Shown: positions 50,294 through 60,546, counted from the stretch's first letter. The stretch: DNA of 64,000 nt from Tepidimonas fonticaldi (GCF_007556755.1 NZ_VJOO01000007.1:1-64000), one strand, 5' to 3'. The notes: a model not told the origin generated them from the letters alone. Numbers and translations are program-made.

Positions 50294-51577
50294 ATGGCAC
50301 TGATCGTTCACAAGTACGGCGGCACCAGCATGGGCTCGACCGAGCGCATCCGCAACGTCGCCAAGCGCGTCGCCAAATGGGTGCGCGCCGGCCACCAGAT
50401 GGTCGTCGTGCCCAGCGCGATGAGCGGCGAGACCAACCGCCTGCTTGGCCTGGCCAAGGAAGTCGCCCCGGCCAAGCCCGGTGACGCCTACTACCGCGAG
50501 CTGGACCAACTGGCAGCCACGGGCGAGCAGGTCTCGGTCGGGCTGCTGTCCATCGCGCTGCAGGCCGAGGGGATCGAGGCCGTCTCCTACTGCGGCTGGC
50601 AGGTGCCCATCCGCACCAACAGCGCCTACACCAGGGCCCGCATCGAATCCATCGACGACCAGCGCATCCGCGCCGACCTCGATGCCGGGCGCGTGGTCAT
50701 CATCACCGGCTTTCAGGGCGTGGACGCCGGTGGCAACATCACCACGCTGGGGCGTGGCGGCTCGGACACCTCCGCGGTGGCCGTCGCGGCCGCGATCAAG
50801 GCCGACGAGTGCCTGATCTACACCGACGTGGACGGCGTGTACACCACCGATCCGCGCGTCGTGCCCGAAGCCCGGCGCCTGGAGCGCATCAGTTTCGAGG
50901 AAATGCTGGAAATGGCCAGCATGGGCAGCAAGGTGCTGCAAATCCGCTCGGTGGAGTTTGCGGGCAAATACCGGGTGCCCATCCGCGTGCTGTCTAGCTT
51001 CACCCCCTGGGACATCGACATCCACGAGGAGGCCCGCTCCGGCACCCTCATCACCTTCGAGGAAGACGCATCCATGGAACAAGCCGTCGTTTCCGGCATC
51101 GCGTTCAACCGCGACGAGGCCAAGGTCTCGGTGCTGGGCGTGCCCGACAAGCCCGGCATCGCCGCCCAGATCCTGGGCGCCGTGGCCGATGCCAACATCG
51201 AGGTCGATGTCATCATCCAAAACGTCAGCAAGGACGGCAAGACCGACTTCAGCTTCACCGTCCACCGCAACGATCTGGCCCGCACGATCGATGTGCTCAA
51301 AGCGCAGGTCGTGCCGGCCCTCGGCGCGGCCGACGTGGTGGGCGACGCCCGCATCTGCAAGGTCAGCATCGTCGGCATCGGCATGCGCAGCCATGTGGGT
51401 GTGGCCAGCCGCATGTTCCGCTGCTTGGCGCAGGAGGGCATCAACATCCAGATGATCTCCACGTCGGAGATCAAGACGTCTGTCGTGATCGACGAGAAGT
51501 ACATGGAGCTGGCCGTGCGCGCGCTGCACCGCGAGTTCGACCTGGATCAGCCCGCCGACACCCTGCAGGGGGCCTGA
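50294..51577 (+). CDS. lysC: Aspartate kinase
   Basis: The enzyme phosphorylates aspartate, the first step to lysine, threonine, methionine and diaminopimelate. The 427-residue protein has KYGGTSMGS (7-15), the kinase core with TDVDGVYTTDPR, and two C-terminal ACT domains (about 270-335 and 345-420) for feedback control by lysine/threonine. Residue 261 is a Met (51074) preceded by GAGGAAGA at good spacing, so a separate regulatory subunit might also be made, as known for some alpha2beta2 aspartokinases. Confidence 0.97.
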   Translation: MALIVHKYGGTSMGSTERIRNVAKRVAKWVRAGHQMVVVPSAMSGETNRLLGLAKEVAPAKPGDAYYRELDQLAATGEQVSVGLLSIALQAEGIEAVSYCGWQVPIRTNSAYTRARIESIDDQRIRADLDAGRVVIITGFQGVDAGGNITTLGRGGSDTSAVAVAAAIKADECLIYTDVDGVYTTDPRVVPEARRLERISFEEMLEMASMGSKVLQIRSVEFAGKYRVPIRVLSSFTPWDIDIHEEARSGTLITFEEDASMEQAVVSGIAFNRDEAKVSVLGVPDKPGIAAQILGAVADANIEVDVIIQNVSKDGKTDFSFTVHRNDLARTIDVLKAQVVPALGAADVVGDARICKVSIVGIGMRSHVGVASRMFRCLAQEGINIQMISTSEIKTSVVIDEKYMELAVRALHREFDLDQPADTLQGA

Positions 51578-51632
51578 TTTTCCGGATTCCGGGCCGTCAT
51601 CCCCCAAACTTGGGGCATAATGTCGGTTCTTC

Positions 51633-51725
51633 GGAGTGATGACCGAGAGGCCGAAGGTGCTCCCCTGCTAAGGGAGTATGCGGTGTAGAGCCGCATCGAG
51701 GGTTCGAATCCCTCTCACTCCGCCA
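51633..51725 (+). tRNA. tRNA-Ser (anticodon GCT)
   Basis: Acceptor GGAGTGA (51633-51639) pairs with TCACTCC at the 3' end, followed by discriminator G and an encoded CCA (51723-51725). The anticodon loop CTGCTAA places GCT at 51667-51669. The long variable arm (TATGCGGTGTAGAGCCGCATC) is typical of tRNA-Ser, and the T-loop GGTTCGAATCC is present. It reads AGC and AGU codons. A CATAAT hexamer at 51616-51621 may be its -10. Confidence 0.97.
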
Positions 51726-51766
51726 GCACAAGCCTCCCATCCGCCCATCAGGCTCGGGAAGGACAG

Positions 51767-51795
51767 AGCCCCGCACGATGCGGGGCTTTTTGTTA
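51767..51795 (+). terminator. Intrinsic terminator after tRNA-Ser
   Basis: AGCCCCGCA (51767-51775) pairs with TGCGGGGCT (51779-51787) across a 3-nt loop and is followed by TTTTTGTT. It is 42 bp past the tRNA and oriented to end the tRNA transcript. Confidence 0.9.
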
Positions 51796-51848
51796 TGCGA
51801 TGCGGGCGTCGGGCTGCGGAAACAGCCGACGATCCAGGCGGAGTGCCA

Positions 51849-53678
51849 TCACCCCTCCCCGCCGTCGCGGCCGTTCGTCGCCATCGGATCGCCCGTCCCC
51901 TCGTCGTCCAGCGCCAGCAGGTCGGCCGCTTCCAGGCCCGTCGGGGAGTCGGCGGGCAGTTCTTCCACCCCGCGCAAGCGGCGTTCGATGGCCCGCGTGC
52001 GCACGCCGATGTCGCTGAACTTTTTGGCCGCGTTGTCGATGGATTTGCGGGTGGCTTCGATGGTGTCGCCGAATTTGCGGAATTCCGTCTTGACGCTGGC
52101 CAGGATGTTCCAAACCTCGGACGAGCGCTTCTCGATGGCCAGGGTGCGAAAACCCAAGCGCAGGCTGTTGAGCATGGCGGCCAGGGTGGTTGGCCCGGCG
52201 ATCACGACACGGTGGTCGTTTTGCAGCGTTTCGACCATGCCGGGGATGCGGCAAATCTCGGCAAAGAGCCCCTCGGTCGGGACGAACAGAATGGCAAAGT
52301 CCGTCGTTTTCGGCGGGGCGACGTATTTTTCGCGGATTTTCTTGGCTTCGGCCTTGACGGCGGCCGCAAAGGCGTTGCTCGCCTTGAGGACCTGCTCCTT
52401 GTCACCGCTGTCGTGGGCGTCGAGCAGGCGCTGGTAGTCCTCCACCGGATACTTGGAGTCGATGGGCAGCCACACGGCCTCGTGGTCGTTTTTGCCCGGC
52501 ATTTTGATGGCGTACTCGACCAGGTCCGCGCTGCCCTCGACCGTCTTGACATTGCGATCGTACTGTTCGGCCGTCAGCAGGCTCTCGATGATCGCGCCCA
52601 GCTGCACCTCGCCCCAGGTGCCGCGTGTGCGGACATTGGTCATGACGCGCTTGAGATCCCCCACACTGCCGGCGAGGTGCTTCATCTCGCCCAGGCCGGC
52701 GTGGACCTGCTCGAGCCGTTCGCTCACCAGGCGGAACGAGTCCCCGAGGCGCTGCTCCAGGGTCGCGTGCAGCTTCTCATCGACCGTGCGGCGCATTTCT
52801 TCGAGCTTGGCGGTGTTGTCCGCCTGGATGGCCGCCAGGCGCTCGTTGAGGGCGTGGCGCAGTTGCTCGGCGCTTTGCTGCCAGCCCTGGGTCATGGTTT
52901 GCAGTTGTTGCGCCACGGCCTCCTGCAGCGTCGCAAACTGGCGGTGCATGTGGCCGCTCGTGGCTTCCAGCAAATCCTTGAGGGCCGTCGCCAGGGTGCC
53001 CAGCTGTGAGGAGACGTCCTTCTTGAGCGTATCGAGGGTCGTCGCGGTGATCTGGCCCAGCGCCTCGAAGCGGTTCTGAATCTGCTGCTCGAAGGCGTGC
53101 GCATTTTGGGCGAGCGTCAGACGCGCGGTTTGCGTCTCGTCCGACAGGGCCTTCAGCGTCGTGGACAGATCTTTGCGGAAGGCCTCCAGCGCCGCGGTGA
53201 GTTCCTGGCGGGCCGTCGCCGCATCGGCCTGCGCCTGGGCAAACTGCGCCGTCTGCGCCTGGGTGGCTTCGGCCAGCCGGGAGAGCAGGGCGTGCTGCAG
53301 CGAGTCGAATCGTTGCCCCATGGACGCATCGAAGCCCCCGATGCGCTGCTCCAGGCGGGCCGCGAACTGTTGAAATGCCCCGGTCAGTTCGTTGCGGCCG
53401 TGGCGCGACTCGTCCATCATCAGCGCGAGCTTGGCATCCAGGTTGTGGTGGGTGTTTTGGGTGAAGTCGCGCAGTTGCGCATCGAGCCGTGTCAGGCCGG
53501 CATCGGCGCGGGCCCCCGCCTGCGCCAGCCCCTGCAGGGCCTGCTCCATGACACCGATGCGCGCCGCAAGGTCGGCCGGGGTGTCGAAGCGGGGCCGGCG
53601 CAGCAACAGCACCAGCAGCAGCACGGCGTTGATCAGGCCCAGGCCCAGCCCGGCGAGCATGAGGGTGTCGGGGGTCAT
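51849..53678 (-). CDS. rmuC: RmuC family protein
   Basis: RmuC limits inversions at short repeats in E. coli and has a nuclease-like core. The 609-residue protein has one N-terminal membrane anchor (LAGLGLGLINAVLLLVLLL, 8-26), a long coiled coil (about 35-330), and the conserved RmuC domain (LKRVMTNVRTRGTWGEVQLG ... LPIDSKYPVEDY ... FVPTEGLFAEI). GGGAGA lies 7 nt before the ATG. It is divergent from the asparaginase gene. Confidence 0.93.
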   Translation of the reverse strand: MTPDTLMLAGLGLGLINAVLLLVLLLRRPRFDTPADLAARIGVMEQALQGLAQAGARADAGLTRLDAQLRDFTQNTHHNLDAKLALMMDESRHGRNELTGAFQQFAARLEQRIGGFDASMGQRFDSLQHALLSRLAEATQAQTAQFAQAQADAATARQELTAALEAFRKDLSTTLKALSDETQTARLTLAQNAHAFEQQIQNRFEALGQITATTLDTLKKDVSSQLGTLATALKDLLEATSGHMHRQFATLQEAVAQQLQTMTQGWQQSAEQLRHALNERLAAIQADNTAKLEEMRRTVDEKLHATLEQRLGDSFRLVSERLEQVHAGLGEMKHLAGSVGDLKRVMTNVRTRGTWGEVQLGAIIESLLTAEQYDRNVKTVEGSADLVEYAIKMPGKNDHEAVWLPIDSKYPVEDYQRLLDAHDSGDKEQVLKASNAFAAAVKAEAKKIREKYVAPPKTTDFAILFVPTEGLFAEICRIPGMVETLQNDHRVVIAGPTTLAAMLNSLRLGFRTLAIEKRSSEVWNILASVKTEFRKFGDTIEATRKSIDNAAKKFSDIGVRTRAIERRLRGVEELPADSPTGLEAADLLALDDEGTGDPMATNGRDGGEG

Positions 53679-53793
53679 CGGGATCTCCCTGTTTGGCGTT
53701 CGCGGCGTGCGGCAGCCGCCCTGCCGTCGCCAGCCGGCGCTACGTTAGCATAGTGCGGAACATTCAAAGGTTTGTCATTTCACGGGCCGAATC

Positions 53794-54843
53794 ATGACGA
53801 TGGTCGCGATGACGGAGGGCCGTGCGGCGCAGCCGCCGCGCGTGCTGGTGGTGTTGGGCATGGGCGGAACGATCGCGGGCCGCGCCGCCAACGCGCAGGA
53901 TGTGGTGGGGTACCAGGCCGGGGTCGTGCCGGTGGCCGACCTGTTGGCGGGGTTGGTGCCGCCCGAGGGCATGCGGCTAGAGGCCGAGCAGGTTGCCAAC
54001 GTGGACAGCAAGGACATGACGCCCGCCCTGTGGCAGGCGCTGCTGGCGGCCGCGTGGCGGCACCTGCAGCGGCCGGAGGTGGCGGCGTTGGTCATCACCC
54101 ACGGCACGGACACGCTGGAGGAGACCGCCTGGCTGCTGCACGCGGTGCTGCAACCGCGCCGGCCGGTGGTCCTGGTGGGGGCGATGCGGCCGGCCTCGGC
54201 GGCAGCGCCCGATGGCCCGCAGAACTTGGCCGATGCCCTGACCCTGGCGGGGGATGCCGTCGCGCAGACGGCGGGCGGGGTGTGGGTGACGCTCGCCGGG
54301 CGCGTATTCGATGCCCGCGCGGTGCGCAAGGTGCATCCGGCTCGGGCGGATGCGTTCGGTGCGGGCGATGGCGGCCCGGCGGCCTGGGTCGAGGCCGGGC
54401 GCGTGCGGTGGCTGGCCCAGCCTGCCGCCGTCTCACCCCACCCCGATCAGGCGGCGCGTGTGCAGGCCGTGTTGACCGCGCAGCGTTGGCCGCGGGTGGA
54501 GTGGATCAGCAGCCACGGAGGGGCGGATGGGGCGCTGGTGCGCGCCCTGCTGCGGCAGCGGCATGCCGCCGTGGCCGGTGAAGACGCCGATGCCCCATTG
54601 GCCGGCCTGGTGGTGGCCGGCACGGGCAACGGCTCGTTACATACCGAACTGGTGGCGGCCCTCGCCGACGCCGAGGACCAGGGGGTGACCGTCTGGGTGA
54701 CGACCCGCTGCCCCGAGGGCGAGGTGATTCCCGGCGACGGCGGGCGGGCGCGGCGCCCGTTTGCGGTGACGGATCTGCCGCCTGCCAAGGCCCGGCTGGC
54801 GCTGTCGCTGCACCTGCTGTGGCAGCAGGCCGCCCTGAGCTGA
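53794..54843 (+). CDS. L-asparaginase (type I/II family)
   Basis: The enzyme hydrolyses asparagine to aspartate and ammonia. The 349-residue protein shows the first catalytic threonine in MGGTIAG (T26) and the second catalytic motif VITHGTDTLEET, with the Lys position replaced by VLVGAMRP. No signal peptide is seen, which argues for a cytoplasmic type. Glutaminase activity cannot be excluded. It is convergent with adk. Confidence 0.9.
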   Translation: MTMVAMTEGRAAQPPRVLVVLGMGGTIAGRAANAQDVVGYQAGVVPVADLLAGLVPPEGMRLEAEQVANVDSKDMTPALWQALLAAAWRHLQRPEVAALVITHGTDTLEETAWLLHAVLQPRRPVVLVGAMRPASAAAPDGPQNLADALTLAGDAVAQTAGGVWVTLAGRVFDARAVRKVHPARADAFGAGDGGPAAWVEAGRVRWLAQPAAVSPHPDQAARVQAVLTAQRWPRVEWISSHGGADGALVRALLRQRHAAVAGEDADAPLAGLVVAGTGNGSLHTELVAALADAEDQGVTVWVTTRCPEGEVIPGDGGRARRPFAVTDLPPAKARLALSLHLLWQQAALS

Positions 54844-54864
54844 ACGCCCCCGGGGCCGGCGCGT

Positions 54865-55530
<666 letters not shown>

Positions 55531-55669
55531 TTACTCGTCGCGATCGTGTTAGCGGGGCCGCTGCGCGGTGGGGTGCCTCGCAGACCGGCGGCGGCTGGCG
55601 CTCGGCCAGCGCCAAAGAATAGCATGCGCACCCCGACACAGCCTTACAGGCTGCGATACCACTGGGGGT

Positions 55670-56455
55670 TCAGCCGTGCAGGTGTGCCCACAGGGCGCGG
55701 ACGCGCTCCAGGTCCTCCGGGGTGTCTACACCGGGGCCGGGGGCGTGCTCGGTGACGGTGACGGCGATGCGCTCGCCGTGCCACAGCACGCGCAGTTGTT
55801 CCAGCGCTTCGCAGCGCTCCAGGGGCGCGGCCGGCAATTGCGGAAAGCGCCGCAAAAACCCGGCACGGTACGCATACAGGCCGATGTGCCGCAGCGGCCG
55901 CGCCTGCGCGGGCCAGGTGGCGAGGTCCAGCTCGCCATCGTGGCACGGTGCGTCACGCCACCAAGGCATGGGCGCGCGGCTGAAGTACAGCGCCGTCGCC
56001 CGCCGGTCCAGCACCACCTTGACGACGTTCGGGTTGAACAGCTCCGCCGCCGTGGCGATCGGGTGGGCGGCCGTCCCCACCGCGCAGTCGGGGCGGTCCT
56101 GCAGCACCTGGGCCACGGCCCGCACCAGCGCCGGGTCGATCAGTGGCTCGTCTCCCTGGACGTTGACCACCAGCGCGTCGTCGGGCAGCCCCAGCCGGTC
56201 CACCGCCTCGGCCAGCCGGTCGCTGCCACTGGGATGGTCCACCCGGGTCAGGAGGGCGGCGACACCCGCGGCGGCGCATGCGTCGGCGATTGCCGCGTCG
56301 TCGGTCGCGACGGTGCATGAGCGGGCCCCACTGACCAGGGCGCGCTGGGCCACCCGCACGACCATCGGGGCGCCGCCGATGTCGGCCAGCGGCTTGTCGG
56401 GCAGGCGGGTGGAGGCGCGCCGCGCCGGAATCACGACGTGGAAATCGACAGGCAT
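55670..56455 (-). CDS. kdsB: 3-deoxy-manno-octulosonate cytidylyltransferase
   Basis: KdsB makes CMP-Kdo for lipopolysaccharide core synthesis. The 261-residue protein has the nucleotide-binding [22 protein letters not shown] and the [19 protein letters not shown] and [14 protein letters not shown] motifs. It lies 13 bp after the Trm112-like gene. Confidence 0.96.
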   Translation of the reverse strand: MPVDFHVVIPARRASTRLPDKPLADIGGAPMVVRVAQRALVSGARSCTVATDDAAIADACAAAGVAALLTRVDHPSGSDRLAEAVDRLGLPDDALVVNVQGDEPLIDPALVRAVAQVLQDRPDCAVGTAAHPIATAAELFNPNVVKVVLDRRATALYFSRAPMPWWRDAPCHDGELDLATWPAQARPLRHIGLYAYRAGFLRRFPQLPAAPLERCEALEQLRVLWHGERIAVTVTEHAPGPGVDTPEDLERVRALWAHLHG

Positions 56456-56468
56456 GGCGTCGGCAGCG

Positions 56469-56690
56469 TCAGGGGGCCGCGGGGCGCGGCGGGGCCAGCC
56501 GGTCCAGTTCGGCCTCGTCCAGGGCGCGGGCTTCGTTTTCCAGCATGATGGGGATGCCGTCGCGGATCGGGTAGGCCAGCCGGGCTCCGCGGGAGATCAG
56601 CTCCTGCGTCTCGCGCGCATACACCAGCGGGCCCTTGGTGACGGGGCACACGAGCAGTTCGAGCAGCTTCGGATCCATGGCGGGCATCAT
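56469..56690 (-). CDS. Trm112 family small zinc-ribbon-like protein
   Basis: This is a 73-residue protein of the Trm112/YcaR family. The core [16 protein letters not shown] and [19 protein letters not shown] is intact; only one of the usual cysteines is present. Its function in bacteria is unclear, but it is conserved between lpxK and kdsB in proteobacteria. The ATG at 56690 has AAGG close upstream; starts at 56687 and 56678 (MDPKLLE, the usual family start) are possible. Confidence 0.9.
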   Translation of the reverse strand: MMPAMDPKLLELLVCPVTKGPLVYARETQELISRGARLAYPIRDGIPIMLENEARALDEAELDRLAPPRPAAP

Positions 56691-56705
56691 AGCGCCTTGG
56701 ATCGG

Positions 56706-57782
56706 TCAAAGCGCAGGCCGTGGGCGCAGTCGTTCCAGATGCCGATCCACCGCCGCAAACCACGCCGGCTCGGGGGTGAACACCAGCGGTACGCGCCACA
56801 GCGATGCCTGCCCGGGCAGGGGCGGGTCGTGCAGACCGTGCAGCTTGATCGCGTCCTTGTCCGTGCACAGCCAGACGCGGGGCGCCCCGGGGGCTGCGGT
56901 GGCCTCGCGCAGCGCGGCGCCGATCTGGTCGGCCGACGCATGATCGGGCAGCGCCAGGGTCTGCGCCAGGGCAAGCCCCCGTTGGCGCAACAGGGCAAAA
57001 AACGCCTGCGGCCTGGCGATGCCCGCCAAGGCCCCCACTGGCGTACCCTGTGCCGCCCAGTCGCCCAGCGCGTGGCGGTGGCCCCGGGCATCGACGGCAT
57101 CGGCCGCCAGGGCCCGGGTCGCGGCAAACTCGGCATACGGGTGGGCACGGGGGGGGCGCCGCGGCGGGGCCGTGCGCAACACCAGCGCCGGTCCGCCACC
57201 CCAAATGGGGCCGGGCCAGGGCTCGCGCAGCGGCCCGGCCGGCAGCAGCCAGCCGTTGCCCACGTCCCGGTCGTCGAACACGACGATCGTCAAATCCCGC
57301 GCCAGGGCCCAGTGCTGCATGCCGTCGTCGCTGACGACGATGTCCACCTCGGGATGGCGCTGCAACAGGGCGCGGGCGGCGGCCGGGCGGTCCCGGCCCA
57401 CGGCGAGCGGCGCGCCGGTCTCGCGCACGATCAGGGCCGGTTCGTCGCCGCAGCGCTCGGGGTCGGCCGCGTCCTCGACGACGTGCAGATCCTGACCGGG
57501 CCGCCGGCCGTGGCCGCGCGAGACGACGCCGGGGTGCCAGCCCCGCGCCTGCAGGTGGCGCACCAGCGCGATGACGGTGGGCGTCTTGCCCGCCCCGCCG
57601 ACCACGACATTGCCGACCACCACCACCGGCACCGGCAGTCGCTGCGCCTGCCGCCCGCCCAGACGCCACGCCAGCGCGCGCCCGGCCAGCACCGCGCGGT
57701 ACAGCGCGGCCAGCGGCAGCAGACTGCAGGCCAGCGGCCCCCGCCCCAGCCAGGCCGATGGCAGGTCCAGGCCGACGGGCAT
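56706..57782 (-). CDS. lpxK: Tetraacyldisaccharide 4'-kinase LpxK
   Basis: LpxK phosphorylates the lipid A disaccharide at the inner membrane. The 358-residue protein has an N-terminal membrane-proximal helix, the P-loop GNVVVGGAGKTP (about 57-68), and the DDGMQHWALARDL motif. Its ATG overlaps the exbD stop by one base (TGATG). Confidence 0.95.
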   Translation of the reverse strand: MPVGLDLPSAWLGRGPLACSLLPLAALYRAVLAGRALAWRLGGRQAQRLPVPVVVVGNVVVGGAGKTPTVIALVRHLQARGWHPGVVSRGHGRRPGQDLHVVEDAADPERCGDEPALIVRETGAPLAVGRDRPAAARALLQRHPEVDIVVSDDGMQHWALARDLTIVVFDDRDVGNGWLLPAGPLREPWPGPIWGGGPALVLRTAPPRRPPRAHPYAEFAATRALAADAVDARGHRHALGDWAAQGTPVGALAGIARPQAFFALLRQRGLALAQTLALPDHASADQIGAALREATAAPGAPRVWLCTDKDAIKLHGLHDPPLPGQASLWRVPLVFTPEPAWFAAVDRHLERLRPRPAL

Positions 57783-58201
57783 CAGCGGCGCTCGCCGTGC
57801 TGTGTGGCAAACGTGATCTGCACCAGGCCGACCTGCCGCGCGGCGTCCATGACGTTGATCACCGACTGGTGGCTGGCCGCCGCGTCGGCCTGGATGACGA
57901 GCAGACTGTCGTTGCGCGAGGCCTGGCTCGCGCGCAGCGCGGCCACCAGCGCGTCGACCCCGTGCGCGTCCAGCACGCGGTTGTCCACCGCATAGCGCCC
58001 GTCCGGCCCGACCGTGACCACGATTTCGGTGGGGCTCTGCGGGGGCGGCTCGGCATTCGCGACCGGCAGGTTGACCTGCAGCGCGGTCGCCTGGCTGAAG
58101 GTGGTCGTGAGCATCAAAAAGATCAGCACCACCAACAGAATGTCGATGAACGGGATCAGGTTGATCTCCGGTTCCTCGCGGTTGCCGTGTCGGAAGTTCA
58201 T
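57782..58201 (-). CDS. exbD: ExbD/TolR family energy-transducing protein
   Basis: ExbD couples proton flow through the ExbB channel to TonB. The 139-residue protein has a short cytoplasmic tail (MNFRHGNREEPEINL), one membrane helix with the essential Asp (PFIDILLVVLIFLMLTT), and a periplasmic domain. It follows exbB by 31 bp. ExbD is preferred over TolR because no tol-pal genes are near. Confidence 0.93.
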   Translation of the reverse strand: MNFRHGNREEPEINLIPFIDILLVVLIFLMLTTTFSQATALQVNLPVANAEPPPQSPTEIVVTVGPDGRYAVDNRVLDAHGVDALVAALRASQASRNDSLLVIQADAAASHQSVINVMDAARQVGLVQITFATQHGERR

Positions 58202-58232
58202 GCAGACCTCGCGCAGGGGAGAGGGCAGGGGG

Positions 58233-58868
58233 TCAGCGGCGCAGGGTGAGCAGGTGGTGGACGAACCGTTCGGCCCCCACCTCGAGCTGGAGCAGGAACG
58301 CATCCGCCCGGGCCCGGTAGTAGCGCCAGAAAATCAGCGCGGGGATGGCGATCATCAGGCCGAAGGCCGTGTTGTAGAGCGCGACCGAAATGCCGTGCGC
58401 GAGCTGCGCCGGATTGCCCCCGCCCGGCATCAAGCCCCCGGGGCCGGCCTGCGAGCCGAAAATCTCGATCATGCCGATCACCGTCCCGAGCAGGCCCAGC
58501 AGCGGTGCCGCCGACGCCACGGTGGCCAGCGCCCCCAGGTAGCGCTGCAAGTGCGCTGCGGCCAGGCGGCCGGCGGATTCCAGCCCGGCGCGCAGCTCGG
58601 CCTCGGTGGCGCGGGGGTTGGCCTGCAGGGTGCGAAATCCGCTGGCCAACACCGAGCCGAGCAGCGAGTTGTCGGCCAATTGATCGACCACGGTGGGCGG
58701 GGGGACGCCATGCCGCGAGGCCTGGATGGCTTCGTCCACCAGTTGGGGGGGCGCGATCTTGCTGGTTCGCAGGCTGATGGCGCGTTCGATGACGAGCGTC
58801 AGACCGAGGACGGAGCACGCGATCAGCGTCCAAATGGGCCAGCCGGCGGCTTGTATGATCGACAACAA
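58233..58868 (-). CDS. exbB: ExbB/TolQ/MotA family proton channel protein
   Basis: ExbB forms the pentameric proton channel that powers TonB. The 211-residue protein has three membrane helices (about 8-27, 115-140 and 155-180), with the conserved LLGLLGTVIGMIEIF and AFGLMIAIPALIFW segments. It starts with TTG at 58868, placed by AGGAGA 7 nt upstream; a second TTG follows directly. It heads the leftward exbB-exbD-lpxK-Trm112-kdsB-adk series. Confidence 0.93.
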   Translation of the reverse strand: MLSIIQAAGWPIWTLIACSVLGLTLVIERAISLRTSKIAPPQLVDEAIQASRHGVPPPTVVDQLADNSLLGSVLASGFRTLQANPRATEAELRAGLESAGRLAAAHLQRYLGALATVASAAPLLGLLGTVIGMIEIFGSQAGPGGLMPGGGNPAQLAHGISVALYNTAFGLMIAIPALIFWRYYRARADAFLLQLEVGAERFVHHLLTLRR

Positions 58869-58963
58869 GGGGGTTCTCCTGGGCGGCGGTCGCTGCGCGC
58901 ATTATGGAGCAGGCCCTGTGGGGCGGGCGCGTGGGGCCGCCCAATCCATGCGGTCGTCCGGCC

Positions 58964-58972
58964 TGTGGATAA
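58964..58972 (+). other. DnaA-box-like sequence between exbB and xseA
   Basis: TGTGGATAA is the exact reverse complement of the TTATCCACA DnaA box. The 284-bp divergent gap (58869-59152) holds only this perfect copy plus a weaker TGTGGACAG nearby. It also contains a TTGACA at 59068-59073 without a matching -10. A single box may be a DnaA-regulated promoter site or chance. Confidence 0.4.
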
Positions 58973-59152
58973 GCTTGTGTGCAACCCGCCTGCTGCCCTT
59001 GGGATGGACTGGATGTGGACAGCCTGTGAATCCCGGCTTTCCTCTGGGCGGGTAAAAAATCTGTTTTTTGACAAGGACTTGGCGATGACGTTCGGGTGTC
59101 ATGCGGGCTGCGATCCACATGTCGCTGCCGGGGGCGAACTGTGGGCAACCCC

Positions 59153-60460
59153 ATGAGCGGATCGCCTTGGCCGCCGTCGGACGACGAGCCCGCCTGGCCC
59201 GTGGGGGCCTTGGTGGCGGCCGTCGCCGATGCGCTGCGGGCGCGCTTCAACCCCGTGCGGGTGAGCGGCGAGGTGGCGGGCTACCTGCGCGCCGGCAGCG
59301 GCCATGCCTACTTCACGCTGAAGGACGCGCAGGGGCAGTTGCGGTGCGCGTTTTTTCGCCGCGCGGCCGAGGTCAGCGCCGTCGCCTTGCGCGACGGCCT
59401 GCGCATCGAGGTGCTGGGGCGGCTGGATGTGTATGCCCCGCGCGGGGACCTGCAGCTCGTGGTCAAGCGCGTCCGGCTGGCGGGGCAGGGGGATTTGTAC
59501 GAGCGGTTTTTGCGCCTGAAGGCCACGCTGCAGGCCGAAGGCCTGTTCGAGTCGGCGCGCAAGCGGCCGCTGCCGGCGTTTCCGGCGAGCGTCGGGGTCG
59601 TCACATCGCTCGACGCGGCTGCCCTGCGCGACGTGGCCACCACCCTGGCGCGGCGGGTGCCGCATTTGCCGGTGCGGCTGTACCCCGCCGCGGTGCAGGG
59701 GGCCGATGCGCCGGCCCAGTTGTGCGCCGCGTTGCGCCGCGCCTACCAGGACCACCGCGACACCGGAGCGCCGGCCGTGCTGTTGCTGGTGCGCGGTGGC
59801 GGCTCGCTGGAAGACCTGTGGGCCTTCAACGACCCCGACCTGGTGCGCACGATGGCCCAGGCGCCGATGCCCATCGTCTGCGGCGTCGGGCACGAGACGG
59901 ATGTGACGCTGGCGGACTTTGTCGCGGATGTGCGGGCGCCGACGCCGACCGCGGCGGCCGAACTGTGCGCCCCCGCTGCCGCCACGCTGCGCGAGGCGCT
60001 GCAGCGCCAGGCCGAACGCCTAAGCGCGGCGCTCTGGCGCCGGATCGATGCACAGGCGCAGCACCTGGACCGGCTGGCGCAGCGGTTGGGGCGGCCGTCC
60101 GCCCTGACCGCCCGCGAGCGCGCCCGCCTGCAGGCGCACGAGCACCGGCTGGAGCGCGCGCTGGCGCTGCGCATCGACCGGCAACGCCAACACCTGCTGC
60201 GGCTGGAGCAGGCGTGGCAGTCCGCAGGGCGACGCGACACCGAACGGCGCCGGCTGCGGCTGGAGCGCTGGGGCGCCCAACTGGCCCTGTTGGACCCCCA
60301 GTTGGTGCTGCAGCGGGGCTACGCCCTGGTCACCGACGCCCAGGGCCATGTCGTCACCCGCGCCGACCAGACGGCGCAGGACGCCCCCCTCCACGTGGCC
60401 CTGGCGGCAGGACGGCTGGATGTGCGGGTGAGCGCCGTGCATGCCGGCCCGGCGCCTTGA
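59153..60460 (+). CDS. xseA: Exodeoxyribonuclease VII large subunit
   Basis: XseA is the catalytic subunit of the single-strand-specific exonuclease VII. The 435-residue protein has the N-terminal OB fold (VRVSGEVAGYLRAGSGHAYF) and the catalytic core with LLVRGGGSLEDLWAFND and CGVGHETDVTLADFVADVRAPTPTAAAE, followed by a helical region. xseB is not in the window. The ATG at 59153 gives the usual N-terminus. Confidence 0.96.
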   Translation: MSGSPWPPSDDEPAWPVGALVAAVADALRARFNPVRVSGEVAGYLRAGSGHAYFTLKDAQGQLRCAFFRRAAEVSAVALRDGLRIEVLGRLDVYAPRGDLQLVVKRVRLAGQGDLYERFLRLKATLQAEGLFESARKRPLPAFPASVGVVTSLDAAALRDVATTLARRVPHLPVRLYPAAVQGADAPAQLCAALRRAYQDHRDTGAPAVLLLVRGGGSLEDLWAFNDPDLVRTMAQAPMPIVCGVGHETDVTLADFVADVRAPTPTAAAELCAPAAATLREALQRQAERLSAALWRRIDAQAQHLDRLAQRLGRPSALTARERARLQAHEHRLERALALRIDRQRQHLLRLEQAWQSAGRRDTERRRLRLERWGAQLALLDPQLVLQRGYALVTDAQGHVVTRADQTAQDAPLHVALAAGRLDVRVSAVHAGPAP

Positions 60461-60546
60461 TCCCGCGGCCGCGACCGCGCGGCCGGGATCCCGCGCCGCC
60501 TCCGGGGACACGGCGAGCCTGCCATGCGGCTGCCATAGCCCTTCCC

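Noticed and set aside
51633-51848. tRNA-Ser as an integration site of a mobile element
   Set aside because: No integrase gene and no repeat of the tRNA 3' end are visible; rmuC, a core gene, follows directly.
58869-59152. Replication origin at the DnaA-box-like sequence
   Set aside because: Only one perfect box, no AT-rich unwinding region, and no dnaA, dnaN or gidA nearby.
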